64,000 bases of DNA from Andeanibacterium fulvum (GCF_037154085.1 NZ_JBANRM010000004.1:248001-312000), one strand, 5' to 3'. Positions 43,001 through 52,219 are shown, counted from the first letter of the stretch. The notes: generated by a model not told the origin, from the letters alone. Numbers and translations are program-made.

Positions 43001-46000
43001 GCAGATGCGAAAGCGTGAGCATCCGAACCGCTGGCAGCGCTCGACGCATTGGCGTTAGCCGTGGCCGAGAAAGTGCCTTCGTTCGTGAACTCGGCAATCG
43101 CCTCGCTACCCCAGGCATACTGGTAGACTGCGTCAACCGAAGCCACAGCCGAGGCCTGGGTCGGAGCCACGGCGCTGGCGTCAGCCAGGAAGCTCATGGT
43201 GCCGAGGTTGGTGATGTTCACGGTCGAACCGTAGGCTTCCTGCCGGATGCCGGTCGCATAAGCACCAGCTTCGCCGCTGCCGATCGAGGCGTCAGCCTTG
43301 GCGATTGCCGAGACCGAGAACCCGCCGCTGTTCGACACCGATGCCAGCGATTCAGTGCTGCTGACATACTGATACAGAGCGAAGTTGACGTCAGCATAGG
43401 CGTCAGCCGAGCTGCCGGTAGCCGTAGCGCCAGCGGAGACGGTGAAGTCCGCGCTGCTGCCGTTTTCGAACACTGCCGCAGCCTGGCCACCGAAGGCGGT
43501 CGCAACCTGGGTAATGCCGTTCACGATGCCGTTGGCCGAGACGGCGCCGGTGGCGTTGGACACCGCGTTGGCGCTCAGCGTGAGGCTGCCTTCGTTCTCG
43601 ATCAGCGCGACGGCGTCATAGCCGGTAGCGTCGAACGAGTCGGTACCAAGCGGCGGTTCCTGTTCGTAAGTGCCTGCCTGGACGTTCTGCGAGATCACGC
43701 CCTGCGGGATACCGTAGCTGTCGCTGGGCATCATGTCGGTCAGGCCCAGCGAAGCATAGGAATAACCGGTGCTCGGCGGAGGGGTTTCCTCGACTTCTTC
43801 AGCCGTGGAAAGCGAACCGGTAGTACCATCAGCCTTGGCCGTAGCCGAGATGGTGATGTCCGCGTCGACAGCGTTGGAAATCGCCACAGTGGCGATGCCA
43901 TTCGGAGTGTCGGCCGACTGGCTGATACCCGAAACGACCGTCGCACCCGCACCGGCGCTGCCGGCGACTGCGCCTGCATCCGCATTGGCGGTTGCGCCAA
44001 CAGCCATGCTGCCGCTGTTGGCGAGGCTGGCAGTGGCATCGCCAGCAGCCAGAGCCACCTGAGCAATACCGGCCTGGACGAAGGCAGAAGCTTCAGCCGA
44101 GTTGGCACCCGTGGCGTTGGCAGAGGCGTTGATATCGAAAGCGGTGCCCGCATTCGTGATCGAAGCCAGCGCGTCCGCACCGGTACCCGAAGCGATGGCC
44201 ATCTGGCCGACGCCGATCAGGACGCCTGCAAGCGCATCACCCGAGTCGGTACCGCCAGCACCATGGGCGAGGGCAGTAACGTCGAGCGAGGTGGCATTGG
44301 TCAGCGAGACCGTTGCACCTTCGTAGCCATAGGCAATCTGGCCGACACCCGCGCCGATGAAGGCATAGGCTTCACCGTCTTCGCCAGCGACGGCATCAGC
44401 CGAAGCGCCGACGCTCAGCACGCCGTTGTCGAACGAGGCACTGGCAAGAGCCGAGGTCGAGATCGCGGCCTGGACAACACCGGCGCCGAGGATGGCAATC
44501 GAGTGAGCGTCGTCAGCTCCGGCGGTAGCCGAGGCATTGGCGCTGTAATCGATCACACCCTCGTTGGTGATGCCGACAGTGGCGTTCCCGTCAGCGTAGG
44601 CAACCTGAGCCATGCCGACACCGTAACCGGCAACCGCAGTGGCTTCGTTGGCTGCATTCGCCGTGGCATTCGCCTCACCACCGATGGTGGCAGGAGTGGT
44701 GGCCGAAGCAGTTGCCGCATTAACGAGGCTGACCGAAGCTTCCTCGCTGCCGATCGCGATCTGCACGTTGCCGGCAAGCACGCCCGAGAGCGCAACAGCG
44801 TTGTTCGAGCCGCCGCCCAGGCTGCCCGAGGTCGCCTTGACATTCGACGAAACGTCAACCGAGCCGCTGTTGTTCATGCCGACCGAAGCCGCAACGTCGC
44901 CGTAAGCGAACTGAGCGACACCGCCGCCGACAAAGCCGAGCGCGGTGGCGTCTTCGCCGCCATTGGCCGAGACGTTGGCAGCAACCGAGAGGTCACCGCC
45001 ATTTTCCAGCAGCGCCGAAGCGGTCTGGGTGGTGCCAACTGCGACCTGCACGACACCGGCGAGAACACCGCCGAACGCGTGAGCGTCGTCAGTACCCGCA
45101 ACTGCCTTTGCATCGGCGCCGATTGCCAGCGAACCGTCATTGACGAGACCGACAGTCGCGTCAGGGCCGACGATACCGCCGTCAGCAACCGCCAGCTGGC
45201 CAACACCGACGCCGACGAAGGCGTTGGCGGTAGCTTCGACAGCGCCGTTTGCATCGGCGCCTGCGCCGATGACGATCGCGCCGTCAGCGCCGTTGGTGAA
45301 GTCGACGTGAGCCGAGGTGCTGCCCCAGGCAACCTGACCGATGCCAGCCATCAGCATGGCGTTGGCGTCGGCAGTACCGGCGTCAGCCGCCGCAGTCGCG
45401 TTCGCGCTGAGGCTCATCAGGCCGGTGTTTTCGAAGCCAGCCGAAGCCACTTCGTCACCCAGAGCGACCTGACCGATGCCGATGCCGAGCGACGCGTCAG
45501 CCGAAGCATAGGTCGCACCAGAAGCGTCGGCAGTGGCGTTCACGTTGAACTCAGCCGGAACAGCCGGAGCCGTGCCGGTTGCAGCCGGGGTCAGGTTGCT
45601 GAAGCTGGCCGAGGCATCAACGCCGTCGACGAGCTGCATGAGACCCGCACCGATACCGGCCTGGGCGTCAGCGGAGGAGTCCGAGGAGATCGCACCGGCA
45701 ACAGCAGTGACGTCAAGGCCACCCGTGTTGGCGAGCGAAGCGCTCGAGACGCCGCCCGAACCAGCTTCCTGGATGATGCCGACCTGGATGCCGGCATTGG
45801 CAGTGGCGCTGGTGGAAGCAGTGGCGTCAGCGAGAGCCGAGATGCCGAGCGAACCGCTGTTGTTGACCGCGAGAGTCGCGCTGTCAGCCGCACCGGCTTC
45901 CTGAGCAATGCCCGCATCGATGAAGGCATTGGCAGTGGCGCTGCCGCCGAGACCCTTGGCGTTGGCGTCAGCCAGCACACCCAGCGAAGCAGAGTTGGTC

Positions 46001-47868
46001 ACGGTCGCCGAAGCGTCGCCACCCGAACCCGCGTCCTGATAGATGCCGGTTTCGACCGAAGCGTTGGCTTCTGCGTCTTCACCGCCGGTCGCCGAAGCAA
46101 CGGCAGCCAGCTGGAAGGAAGCGCCTTCGCCCGAGTTGGTGAACGCAGCCGAAGCCGTATCCGGACCGCCAACGGTCTGATAGACGCCATCGTCGATCGA
46201 AGCGTCGGCGTCGGCATCGTCATCGGCAACCGCCTTGGCAGTTGCAAACACGCCGCTGTTGGCGCCGCCAACCGAGATCGAAGCAGAGTTAACCGGAGCG
46301 CCCGAGCCGACTTCCTGACGGATACCGTCATTGATGTTGGCATCAGCATAGGCGTCGTCGGCAGAGTTGAGCGCCGTGGTCGGGGCAACAGCCGAAGCGG
46401 TTGCCTTGGCCGAAACAGCCAGCGTGCCGTCGACATCGATGATGGCCAGCGAGCTATTGCCCGTGCCAGCACCGCCATCGACGGTCTGGAAGATGCCGAA
46501 ATCTTCGATTTCAGCGTCAGCGAAGGCGTCATCATCGGTCGAGCGAGCCTTGGCGGTCGCACCGATGTCGATCGAACCGGTACCGGTGATCGAAGCGGTG
46601 GCGTTCTCGCCCGAACCAGCTTCCTGATAGATGCCAGTTTCGATGTCGGCATCGGCATCGGCATCGTTCACCGCATTGGCTTCAGCGATGGCGTGAATGC
46701 CGATCGAAGCCGCAGGGGAGTCAGCCGTGCCGTTCACGATCAGGGCGTTGGCAGTGTCAGCCGCGCCTGCATCCTGGTAGATGCCGTAATCGATATCGGC
46801 GTTGGCAGTCGCTTCGTCCGAACCGAAAGCATCGGCGCTGGCGAGAACGCCGAGCGAGCCGTTATTGTCGATTTCAACGGTGGCAACGCCGCCCGAACCG
46901 GCTTCCTGATAGATACCGGTATCGATATCCGCATCAGCGTCGCCCGAGTCGAAGAAGGTGCCGGTCGAGGAAGCCGAAGCAACGGCCGAGATGTTGATCG
47001 AACCGCCAGCGGCGTTCGAGATACCCGCGTAGGAGTTATCGCCCGAGCCCGCATCCTGACGGATACCGATGTCAACATCGGCGTCAGCATCGGCGTCGTC
47101 CGTGCCGAAGGCAGTCGCAACAGCGCCGATATCAATGCCGCCGGTGTTGGTGATCGTGGCCGAAGCGGAATCCGAACCGCCAACGTCCTGATTGATGCCG
47201 TTGTAGACATAGGCATCGGCATCGCCGTCGCCGGATTCGGCAATCGCGATGGCCGTAGCCTTCACATAGAGCTCAGCCGGAGCGGTTGCCGCAGCCGTCG
47301 CGTCGTTAGTGATCGCAGCATTGCCGGCAGTACCGCCATGCGCGTTCTGGTTCACCGCAGGCAGAAAATAGATATTCGCCTCGGCGTCAGCGTCGCCATT
47401 GGGGTTGGTCGCCTGCGCATAGGCACCAACACCAAGCGAGCCGGTGTTGAGGATCGTCGCAGTGTTTGCACCCGGGGAGTTCGGGTCCTGGTAGATCGCA
47501 CCGAATACGTCGGCGTCAGCGATCGAACCGCTCGTGTCGACTGCGATAGCCGAAATGGCCACATCGCCAGCGGCAACGATTTCGATGTCAGCAAAGTTGG
47601 TCGCCGTACCGGTCTGGATCACCCAGCCGCTGCCGACGCTGTTGACGTCCGCGTAGGGAACATCGGTATCACCGGCCTGGCCATCGGCGTCGACGCCGAT
47701 ATGCGTGATGACCAGAGTGGCTTCTACCGTCGAAGCCGGGCCACCAAAGCCATCATCATTTTGCTGAATGACGCCAGCGCCCTCTGCGAAAGCAGTGCCT
47801 GAACCCATTGAGTTCAGTGCCAGCGCAGACACACCGACCGCCAAAAGGCGACGCGTATTGCGGTTCAT
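40081..47868 (-). CDS. Giant repeat-rich autotransporter fused to an OmpA peptidoglycan-binding domain
   Basis: 2595 residues. Signal peptide at 1-28 (cleavage after AFA). Residues about 60-1800 hold roughly 35 degenerate repeats of about 45 residues: alternating A-rich strands, an acidic stretch such as DADADVDIG, then GIYQxAGSG and ASxxITN, as in beta-helical passengers. A less repetitive part follows to about 2160, then an autotransporter beta-barrel (about 2165-2447) ending LRHEFGKAA. Instead of stopping there it runs into about 29 prolines (2450-2478) and an OmpA domain (2479-2595) with FFDWDKSDI, GYADRSGSTQYNVGLSNRRN and NRRVEITYG. So the barrel would be tied to peptidoglycan. Leader: see 47869-48258. 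Anonymous in function; adhesion or envelope role likely. Confidence 0.88.
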   Translation of the reverse strand: MNRNTRRLLAVGVSALALNSMGSGTAFAEGAGVIQQNDDGFGGPASTVEATLVITHIGVDADGQAGDTDVPYADVNSVGSGWVIQTGTATNFADIEIVAAGDVAISAIAVDTSGSIADADVFGAIYQDPNSPGANTATILNTGSLGVGAYAQATNPNGDADAEANIYFLPAVNQNAHGGTAGNAAITNDATAAATAPAELYVKATAIAIAESGDGDADAYVYNGINQDVGGSDSASATITNTGGIDIGAVATAFGTDDADADADVDIGIRQDAGSGDNSYAGISNAAGGSINISAVASASSTGTFFDSGDADADIDTGIYQEAGSGGVATVEIDNNGSLGVLASADAFGSDEATANADIDYGIYQDAGAADTANALIVNGTADSPAASIGIHAIAEANAVNDADADADIETGIYQEAGSGENATASITGTGSIDIGATAKARSTDDDAFADAEIEDFGIFQTVDGGAGTGNSSLAIIDVDGTLAVSAKATASAVAPTTALNSADDAYADANINDGIRQEVGSGAPVNSASISVGGANSGVFATAKAVADDDADADASIDDGVYQTVGGPDTASAAFTNSGEGASFQLAAVASATGGEDAEANASVETGIYQDAGSGGDASATVTNSASLGVLADANAKGLGGSATANAFIDAGIAQEAGAADSATLAVNNSGSLGISALADATASTSATANAGIQVGIIQEAGSGGVSSASLANTGGLDVTAVAGAISSDSSADAQAGIGAGLMQLVDGVDASASFSNLTPAATGTAPAVPAEFNVNATADASGATYASADASLGIGIGQVALGDEVASAGFENTGLMSLSANATAAADAGTADANAMLMAGIGQVAWGSTSAHVDFTNGADGAIVIGAGADANGAVEATANAFVGVGVGQLAVADGGIVGPDATVGLVNDGSLAIGADAKAVAGTDDAHAFGGVLAGVVQVAVGTTQTASALLENGGDLSVAANVSANGGEDATALGFVGGGVAQFAYGDVAASVGMNNSGSVDVSSNVKATSGSLGGGSNNAVALSGVLAGNVQIAIGSEEASVSLVNAATASATTPATIGGEANATANAANEATAVAGYGVGMAQVAYADGNATVGITNEGVIDYSANASATAGADDAHSIAILGAGVVQAAISTSALASASFDNGVLSVGASADAVAGEDGEAYAFIGAGVGQIAYGYEGATVSLTNATSLDVTALAHGAGGTDSGDALAGVLIGVGQMAIASGTGADALASITNAGTAFDINASANATGANSAEASAFVQAGIAQVALAAGDATASLANSGSMAVGATANADAGAVAGSAGAGATVVSGISQSADTPNGIATVAISNAVDADITISATAKADGTTGSLSTAEEVEETPPPSTGYSYASLGLTDMMPSDSYGIPQGVISQNVQAGTYEQEPPLGTDSFDATGYDAVALIENEGSLTLSANAVSNATGAVSANGIVNGITQVATAFGGQAAAVFENGSSADFTVSAGATATGSSADAYADVNFALYQYVSSTESLASVSNSGGFSVSAIAKADASIGSGEAGAYATGIRQEAYGSTVNITNLGTMSFLADASAVAPTQASAVASVDAVYQYAWGSEAIAEFTNEGTFSATANANASSAASGSDAHAFASADGVYQYVEGGTTAEMSFVNGSSAFFTVEANAKAVGGYDVDATAYVTGIYQNHAYATGVAADASMTNSNSINVNANATAQGTSSVFASADADGYIAGGDFDTVTVVNDGAIQVGAYAKAVDTLGTDDSYASAFATAITVYAGTGEPGLAGSIDNNSQILVNATAIAGSGSYASAGGIVLYGDYNTMDVTNTGLIDVRAVVANGGTAIADGIYAGSGLGVGVPVGTETLTITNSGDIDVRVSTDGGDTWSWGNAINVRDNPTLTAINLNGNGSAPATIYGNIIVGAGDTITVDNGETQFDGEVNDALNMVGDLTIADGGVLYLRDNPAATNDKYAGPSKAWVDNLNIASGGTLALELPNSSDAADVNNSVAPFNYQQIFANTAVLGADSALEIRASTENGLYDDDYFYNNIIDSDDLTGTFGDVYVSNTMFLDLTDIYDAEDNVDLGIKRVKFDDGRFGLTPNQLAAAGGIEDVYSSSLTGPFANMLAEIFTLDVPEYRSALSNLHGAQYATYLQSLGWMGNRFNGVLSDMGECAALKLDDSTLTCRRESAGIWGTLNYGQENIDSDTTADATGYESEQWLAAIGVDFPVAEDFVLGIGGGYVKNEGDFDWYGGTMDSDGFQVGVYGAYDPGQFYVKAAVSYSDLNGKSTRTATVGTITGAVSASPDANIWAAGGELGYRFDLGGATVTPYAGLDYVSAKLESFAEGGTFAGRLTVNDSTDDFLTSELGLKISGNIGGIVPEVKAGWRHEFNDEPAMFTAVYSEEPGTPFTVISPYRAEDALALGASIAATVTDNTWLKLGYEGWMADGHDVHSGAITLRHEFGKAATPPPPPPPPPPPPPPPPPPPPPPPPPPPPPVCNKGPYIVFFDWDKSDITPEAATTLDSAVTAYGNCGTVPIMLAGYADRSGSTQYNVGLSNRRNASVQTYLVGKGIPSSAISSEGFGEANPRVPTADGVRELQNRRVEITYGPGSGN
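40435..40521. repeat. Poly-proline microsatellite (GGN repeats) in the autotransporter gene
   Basis: 87 bp of pure proline codons (CCN on the minus strand), 29 in a row, between the barrel and OmpA domains. The DNA is a degenerate GGC/GGA/GGG microsatellite, so its length may vary by whole codons and change linker length. Confidence 0.92.
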
Positions 47869-48258
47869 CCGTATAACTCCCTCATATCGCCCCCCGTGAG
47901 AGGCTTCTGCAGTCGAATCTCTGTCGGGCCCCGTGAGACCCTTTTAAGCTTTGCGACCCGCCCTTTTTGGGCGATTTTGTTGTTATCGGTGACCTATTTG
48001 GCGGATTTCATACCGCTTTAGCCACCGTTCGTCCATGCCCAATGACCCATTTTTGTGACAATCGCCCTGCAAACCAGCGGATAACAAAAGTTACTCGCCC
48101 TTTGCAGACCGCCCGTCCGGGTGAAAGGCATACACGTCAGCAGTGTTAGATTATGTCTCCGCCCAGCAACTGTCCATGCCGCCGGAGGCCATCCGGCGAA
48201 ATCCATTGTCTCCGTATCCTTAAGGCAACAGTTGCCTGTCGCAACTAATCACCCATCG
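47869..48258. other. 390-bp intergenic region before the autotransporter
   Basis: No gene seen. It should hold the autotransporter promoter. A hairpin CGCCC-TTTTT-GGGCG lies at 47959-47973, and a perfect 15-bp palindrome AGGCAAC-A-GTTGCCT at 48223-48237 near the esterase end. The AT-rich stretch at about 47975-48020 (gttatcggtgacctatttgg) is the best promoter candidate but no clear -35/-10 pair stands out. Confidence 0.5.
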
Positions 48259-49116
48259 TTAACGGGCACTTACGAAGGCACTCAGGAGCGTCCCGAAGGA
48301 ATCGACATCACTGCCGATCTGGCGGGCTGCGGAAATGTGGTTGTGGCCGGGCTGAACGTAGAGCACCGGCAGCACGCCCTTTGCAGCGTACCAGCCATCC
48401 GCAAGGGCCTTCGCCTGATCGTGGCACTCGGCCATGTCGAGCTCGCACAGGGCGAAGAGGCAGGGCACGTCGGTGGCGATCAGACCGGGCAGAGGCGACA
48501 TGGGCGACCAGTCGGCCAGTTCGGCGCCGTAATATTGCGGCTTGAACGGATCGCGCACGGCGATGGAAAGGTCATAGAAGCCGGAGCTCATGATGGCGCC
48601 TGCAATGCGGCCTGCGGCCTCTCCGGGCGCCGCCACGACGTCGGCCACATGGGTCGCGCCAGCCGAATGGCCCATAAGGTAAATCCGACTCGGATCGATC
48701 CCGTATTCGGGCGCGTGGGCGGCGAGATGGAGGATCATGGCGATCACATCCTCCCGCCCGGCCGGCCAGCGCACTTCGGGAGCGAGGCGGTAATTCATCG
48801 CCGCGCAGACGATGCCCTCTCGCTGCGCCCAGGCCCCGATATTGTTGTAGAAGGGCGCGCCGGGCGCTCCCTTGTCGCCCATGACGAAGCCGCCATCGTG
48901 GACGAAGAGCAGGCAGGGCGCAGGCTCGCCCGCTTCCGGACGGAAAAGGTTGGAGCGGTGGCGCTCATGCGGGCCATAGGCGATGTCGCGCATGGTGTGG
49001 GCCTCGTCCGGCGCGGGGACCAGCGGGGCGAGCAAGGCGTTGGTCCGCTCGATCAGGTCCATGGTGAAGTCGCTGCCCATGGCGCGCAGTTCTGCGTGGA
49101 AGGTCTGGCGGTCCAT
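48259..49116 (-). CDS. Alpha/beta hydrolase fold-3 esterase (hormone-sensitive lipase type)
   Basis: 285 residues. HDGG (oxyanion hole; HGGG in relatives), nucleophile elbow GHSAGATH, acid in ALCELDMAE and His in VQPGHNHIS. Acts on short acyl esters in the cytosol. Last gene of the lignostilbene-type cluster, one base after the alcohol dehydrogenase stop. It may cleave an ester intermediate, or a lactone. Confidence 0.88.
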   Translation of the reverse strand: MDRQTFHAELRAMGSDFTMDLIERTNALLAPLVPAPDEAHTMRDIAYGPHERHRSNLFRPEAGEPAPCLLFVHDGGFVMGDKGAPGAPFYNNIGAWAQREGIVCAAMNYRLAPEVRWPAGREDVIAMILHLAAHAPEYGIDPSRIYLMGHSAGATHVADVVAAPGEAAGRIAGAIMSSGFYDLSIAVRDPFKPQYYGAELADWSPMSPLPGLIATDVPCLFALCELDMAECHDQAKALADGWYAAKGVLPVLYVQPGHNHISAARQIGSDVDSFGTLLSAFVSAR

Positions 49117-49117
49117 T

Positions 49118-50218
49118 TCAGGGCTCCATCATCAGCACAGGCTTGATCGCGGCGGCAGTCTCGCAGTCGTGCCAGGCGCGGGCGAAATCGTGGAAAGGAT
49201 AGCGGGCGATCATCCGCTCCACCGGGAAGCGGCCCTGGCGCCACAGATCGACCAGCTTCGGGATGAACAGGCGCGGAGAGGCGCTGCCGCCGAGGATGCC
49301 CTTCATGCTGCGGCCGTGAGCGAGCATCGCCATCATGTCCGGCGTCCAGGGCTCGCGCGGGCGAGTGACGAAGCCTGCCGTGCCCTGCATCGCCAGCACT
49401 TGCAGGCTGGTGGAGAAGACCTCCGCCGAAGTGGTGGTGTTGAAGCTGAAATCCGCGCCGAAGGGCAAGGTCGCCCTCACCTGCCCGGCAACGTCGCCCT
49501 GAGAGGCGTCGATCGCGTGGGTGGCGCCCAACTCGCTCGCCAGTTCGAGCCGCTCGGCCACATTATCGACCGCCACGATGGTTGCCGCACCTGCCACGCG
49601 GGCGGCCATCACGGCGGAGAGGCCTACGCCGCCCACGCCGAATATCACGATGCTCTGGCCGGGCTTGACCTGCAGCGCCTCGATCACCGCCCCCGCGCCC
49701 GTGATCACACCGCAGCCCATGGGGGCGACGATGTCGAGCGGCACGTCCTGCGGAACGGGCACCGCCCCGCGCGCATTGGCCACGCAATGGGTGGCGAAGC
49801 TGGACTGGGCGAAGAAGTGGCTCGCCAGTTTCTCGCCGTTCTGGCTGAGCGAGGTGGTGCCATCGCCCCGCTGCCCGCCGAAGCTCCTCGGCATGGCCTC
49901 GCGGCAGTAAGACGGCCTGGCGGAAAGGCAGGACGGGCAATTGCCACAGGAGCCGCCCGAGATGACGACATGGTCCCCGACCTTCAGATGGGTGACGGCA
50001 GAGCCCACCTTCTCCACCACTCCCGCCCCTTCATGGCCGAGCACGGCGGGCTTGGGCACGGGCATGCCGATGCCCGCGTGGGAATGGAGGTCCGTATGGC
50101 AGATACCGGCCGCCACAACGCGGACGAGGATTTCATCCTCGCGCGGTTCGCCCAGATCGACCTCTTCCAGCACGGGCGCGGGAGCACCGGCGCGCGAGAC
50201 AGCCGCGGTGATCCTCAT
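49118..50218 (-). CDS. Zinc-dependent alcohol dehydrogenase, aryl-alcohol type
   Basis: 366 residues. Catalytic zinc ligands: Cys in AAGICHTDLHSH, His-Glu in LGHEGAGVVE and Cys in APMGCGVITGAG. Structural zinc: four Cys in GGSCGNCPSCLSARPSYC. NAD-binding GVGGVGLSA. Layout as aryl-alcohol dehydrogenases (AdhC/XylB), oxidising benzylic or allylic alcohols. Overlaps the NTF2-like gene by 4 bp. In this cluster it may oxidise the phenylpropanoid alcohol side chain. Confidence 0.9.
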   Translation of the reverse strand: MRITAAVSRAGAPAPVLEEVDLGEPREDEILVRVVAAGICHTDLHSHAGIGMPVPKPAVLGHEGAGVVEKVGSAVTHLKVGDHVVISGGSCGNCPSCLSARPSYCREAMPRSFGGQRGDGTTSLSQNGEKLASHFFAQSSFATHCVANARGAVPVPQDVPLDIVAPMGCGVITGAGAVIEALQVKPGQSIVIFGVGGVGLSAVMAARVAGAATIVAVDNVAERLELASELGATHAIDASQGDVAGQVRATLPFGADFSFNTTTSAEVFSTSLQVLAMQGTAGFVTRPREPWTPDMMAMLAHGRSMKGILGGSASPRLFIPKLVDLWRQGRFPVERMIARYPFHDFARAWHDCETAAAIKPVLMMEP

Positions 50219-50763
50219 TCCGCGGCGTCCTTCGTATCATCCAGGCTGTGGCGCGGCGGAGTCATCTTCGGGCGGCCCTTCATCAGCAGATCGCCCTTCC
50301 ATGGCACGTCCTCAAGGCTGCGCCAGGCGTTGACCAGCAGCTGCTTGAACACCCACACGCCGTCTTCCTTGATCAGGATATCGTCGCGCGTGCCGATGCC
50401 GAAGACGAAGTTCGTACCGTATTCGATGTTGAACTGCAGGATCTGGAACATGGAGCGCACCCGGGCGCCTTCATCCGTCGGCGTCATCAGGAAGTGCTGG
50501 AACAGGTGCTGGCGGCCCAGCCACCAATGCTGGCGGTGATACCACAGCTCCTTGAGGTTCTCGAGGATGGCGGCATGCCCCCTCACCTCTCCCTGCCACA
50601 GATGGTCGAAGCTGGCGTCCCGCGCGAAAGCGGAGAGGGCCAGATCGGCGTCGGCAAGGTCTATGCCCCAGGCATAGCGGGCATAGGTTTCCATGATGTC
50701 CCCGCGATCCTGAGCGGGCATGGTCTTGGGGACGCCGTTCGGCCAGCAGGGCGTATCGCTCAT
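50215..50763 (-). CDS. NTF2-like/SnoaL-fold protein, possible gamma-formaldehyde lyase (LdpA/LsdE type)
   Basis: 182 residues with a cone-shaped NTF2-like fold: start helix EDI/YARYAWGIDLADADLALSAFA, DASFDHLWQGEVRGHAAILENL, and the sheet VRSMFQILQFNIEYG. Proteins of this fold beside lignostilbene dioxygenases (LdpA of Novosphingobium, LsdE of SYK-6) remove formaldehyde from diarylpropanes to form lignostilbenes. The direct linkage to such a dioxygenase, overlapping by 4 bp, makes this a reasonable guess. SnoaL-like isomerase or ring-hydroxylation accessory remain options. Confidence 0.6.
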   Translation of the reverse strand: MSDTPCWPNGVPKTMPAQDRGDIMETYARYAWGIDLADADLALSAFARDASFDHLWQGEVRGHAAILENLKELWYHRQHWWLGRQHLFQHFLMTPTDEGARVRSMFQILQFNIEYGTNFVFGIGTRDDILIKEDGVWVFKQLLVNAWRSLEDVPWKGDLLMKGRPKMTPPRHSLDDTKDAAE

Positions 50764-52208
50764 GCCACGGCCTCCATCTGGTATTTCCCGGTCTTCAGCA
50801 CATCCTCAGGCACCCACACGCCGTGGAAGGTGGAGCGCACGCGCACCGGCATGTGCAGCCGCGCGATGGGGCCCTTGGCGAGGTTCAGCGCATCGAACAC
50901 GCCGATCTCGCTATGGCCCTGGTCCAGCCGGCTGAGGAAGGACAGAATCCAGCCGTCGCCTTCCTTGGAATTGGGGCTGCGGGGCACGAATTGGGGCTCC
51001 TGCACGGAGATCATCTGGCCATGCTCCCACACGTCCAGTTCGCCGGTCTTTACGTTGACATGGCCCAGCGTGCTGGTGCCATCGCCCGAGCGATAGACGA
51101 TCACCCAGCCGTGGCTGTAATCGCGGCCCTGCCAGCGGTCGTCCGTGCGCGGCATTTCGCAGGGCACCGGCATGATCGGGCGGGTTTCATACCCGCCATC
51201 GTTGCGGGCAAGATCGAAGGTCATGCGGGTGAGGATCGGCGGCACGGCCGGCCACACCTTGCCGTCCGGCGCGGGGAAGAAGGGGAAGCAATTACCGTTA
51301 TAGAGGCAGAGGTCGAGATGGACCTTCGTTCCCTCCGTCACCGCGTTCAGCATGTGCCCGGCGGTGGTGTTCGGCCCTTCGAACCAGCGCACGTCCTCCG
51401 CCTTGCCGTAACGCGGCACAATGGCGACCATGGTCGGCTTATCGGGGTGGTATTCGTAGAAGTGCCGCCCTTCCTTCAGCCCGTCTATGCTGGGCGTGAT
51501 GAGCGGGAAGAACGGCACCACGATGTGGCTTTCGGTGATGGCGAAATCGTGCACCACCCCCGGCCAGGGGGCATTGAACCAGATTTCGTTCACTTTCGCG
51601 CCGTCCGCATCGAAGATGTAGATGGCAAAGTCGGTCGTTGAATCGCCCCTCGCCTGATAGGAATAGGTCAGCAATTCGCCCGTTACCCAGTCGACCTTGG
51701 GGTGGGCGGTAAGGCTTACCGCGCTCACCTGCCCGCCAAGATCGGTCTGCGGGCCGGTTTCCAGAGTATCGGGATCGATCTCGTAAGGCAGCGCGTCCTC
51801 CTTCTGGGCCAGCAGCTTGCCGGCGTGGAACAGCATGGAGGTGTTGGCCGTGCCCGGGCTGGTGCCGGCCGCCAGCGGATCGGCGGTGTAGCGGTTGCGA
51901 TAGCGGCCGAACAGGCTGCGGCGATGTTCTTCCTGCAGCTTGTAGCGGGGCGTTTCCACCCAGCGGCTGCGATAGCTGACATGGCCATCCTCGAAGCGGA
52001 CCATATGGGCCATGCCCTCGCCGTCAATGAAGATATCCTCGCCATTCATGGGCGGATATTGCCGGTCCGCCCCGCAGCGATACCAGGTGCCGCGCAATTC
52101 GGCAGGGAGATGCCCTTCGACGATCTCCAGCCCCTCCACATGGGATTCGCTGCGCAGGGGTTTGCCCCAGCCCTTGTAGAGCGGGATATCCGGGAAAGTG
52201 ATTTCCAT
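50760..52208 (-). CDS. Carotenoid oxygenase-family enzyme, lignostilbene dioxygenase or isoeugenol monooxygenase
   Basis: 482 residues, the size of LsdA and of isoeugenol monooxygenase. Seven-bladed propeller with four His iron ligands readable in TAHPKVD, VVHDFAITE, AGHMLNAV and RSTFHGVWV. Splits a C=C double bond in a stilbene or propenylphenol to give aldehydes such as vanillin. In the operon order ALDH, oxygenase, NTF2-like, alcohol dehydrogenase, esterase. Subfamily cannot be decided without alignment. Confidence 0.85.
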   Translation of the reverse strand: MEITFPDIPLYKGWGKPLRSESHVEGLEIVEGHLPAELRGTWYRCGADRQYPPMNGEDIFIDGEGMAHMVRFEDGHVSYRSRWVETPRYKLQEEHRRSLFGRYRNRYTADPLAAGTSPGTANTSMLFHAGKLLAQKEDALPYEIDPDTLETGPQTDLGGQVSAVSLTAHPKVDWVTGELLTYSYQARGDSTTDFAIYIFDADGAKVNEIWFNAPWPGVVHDFAITESHIVVPFFPLITPSIDGLKEGRHFYEYHPDKPTMVAIVPRYGKAEDVRWFEGPNTTAGHMLNAVTEGTKVHLDLCLYNGNCFPFFPAPDGKVWPAVPPILTRMTFDLARNDGGYETRPIMPVPCEMPRTDDRWQGRDYSHGWVIVYRSGDGTSTLGHVNVKTGELDVWEHGQMISVQEPQFVPRSPNSKEGDGWILSFLSRLDQGHSEIGVFDALNLAKGPIARLHMPVRVRSTFHGVWVPEDVLKTGKYQMEAVA

Positions 52209-52219
52209 CTGGCCTCTCC

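Noticed and set aside
42400..47300. CRISPR array
   Set aside because: The repetitive DNA encodes degenerate protein repeats of the autotransporter; there are no identical direct repeats with unique spacers.
40063..47802. A 7.7-kb open frame on the plus strand, antisense to the autotransporter
   Set aside because: It mirrors the minus-strand gene almost end to end, has no signal peptide or domain, and arises because the Ala/Asp/Gly-rich codons on the other strand rarely produce stops in this frame. The minus-strand frame has a signal peptide, barrel and OmpA domain.
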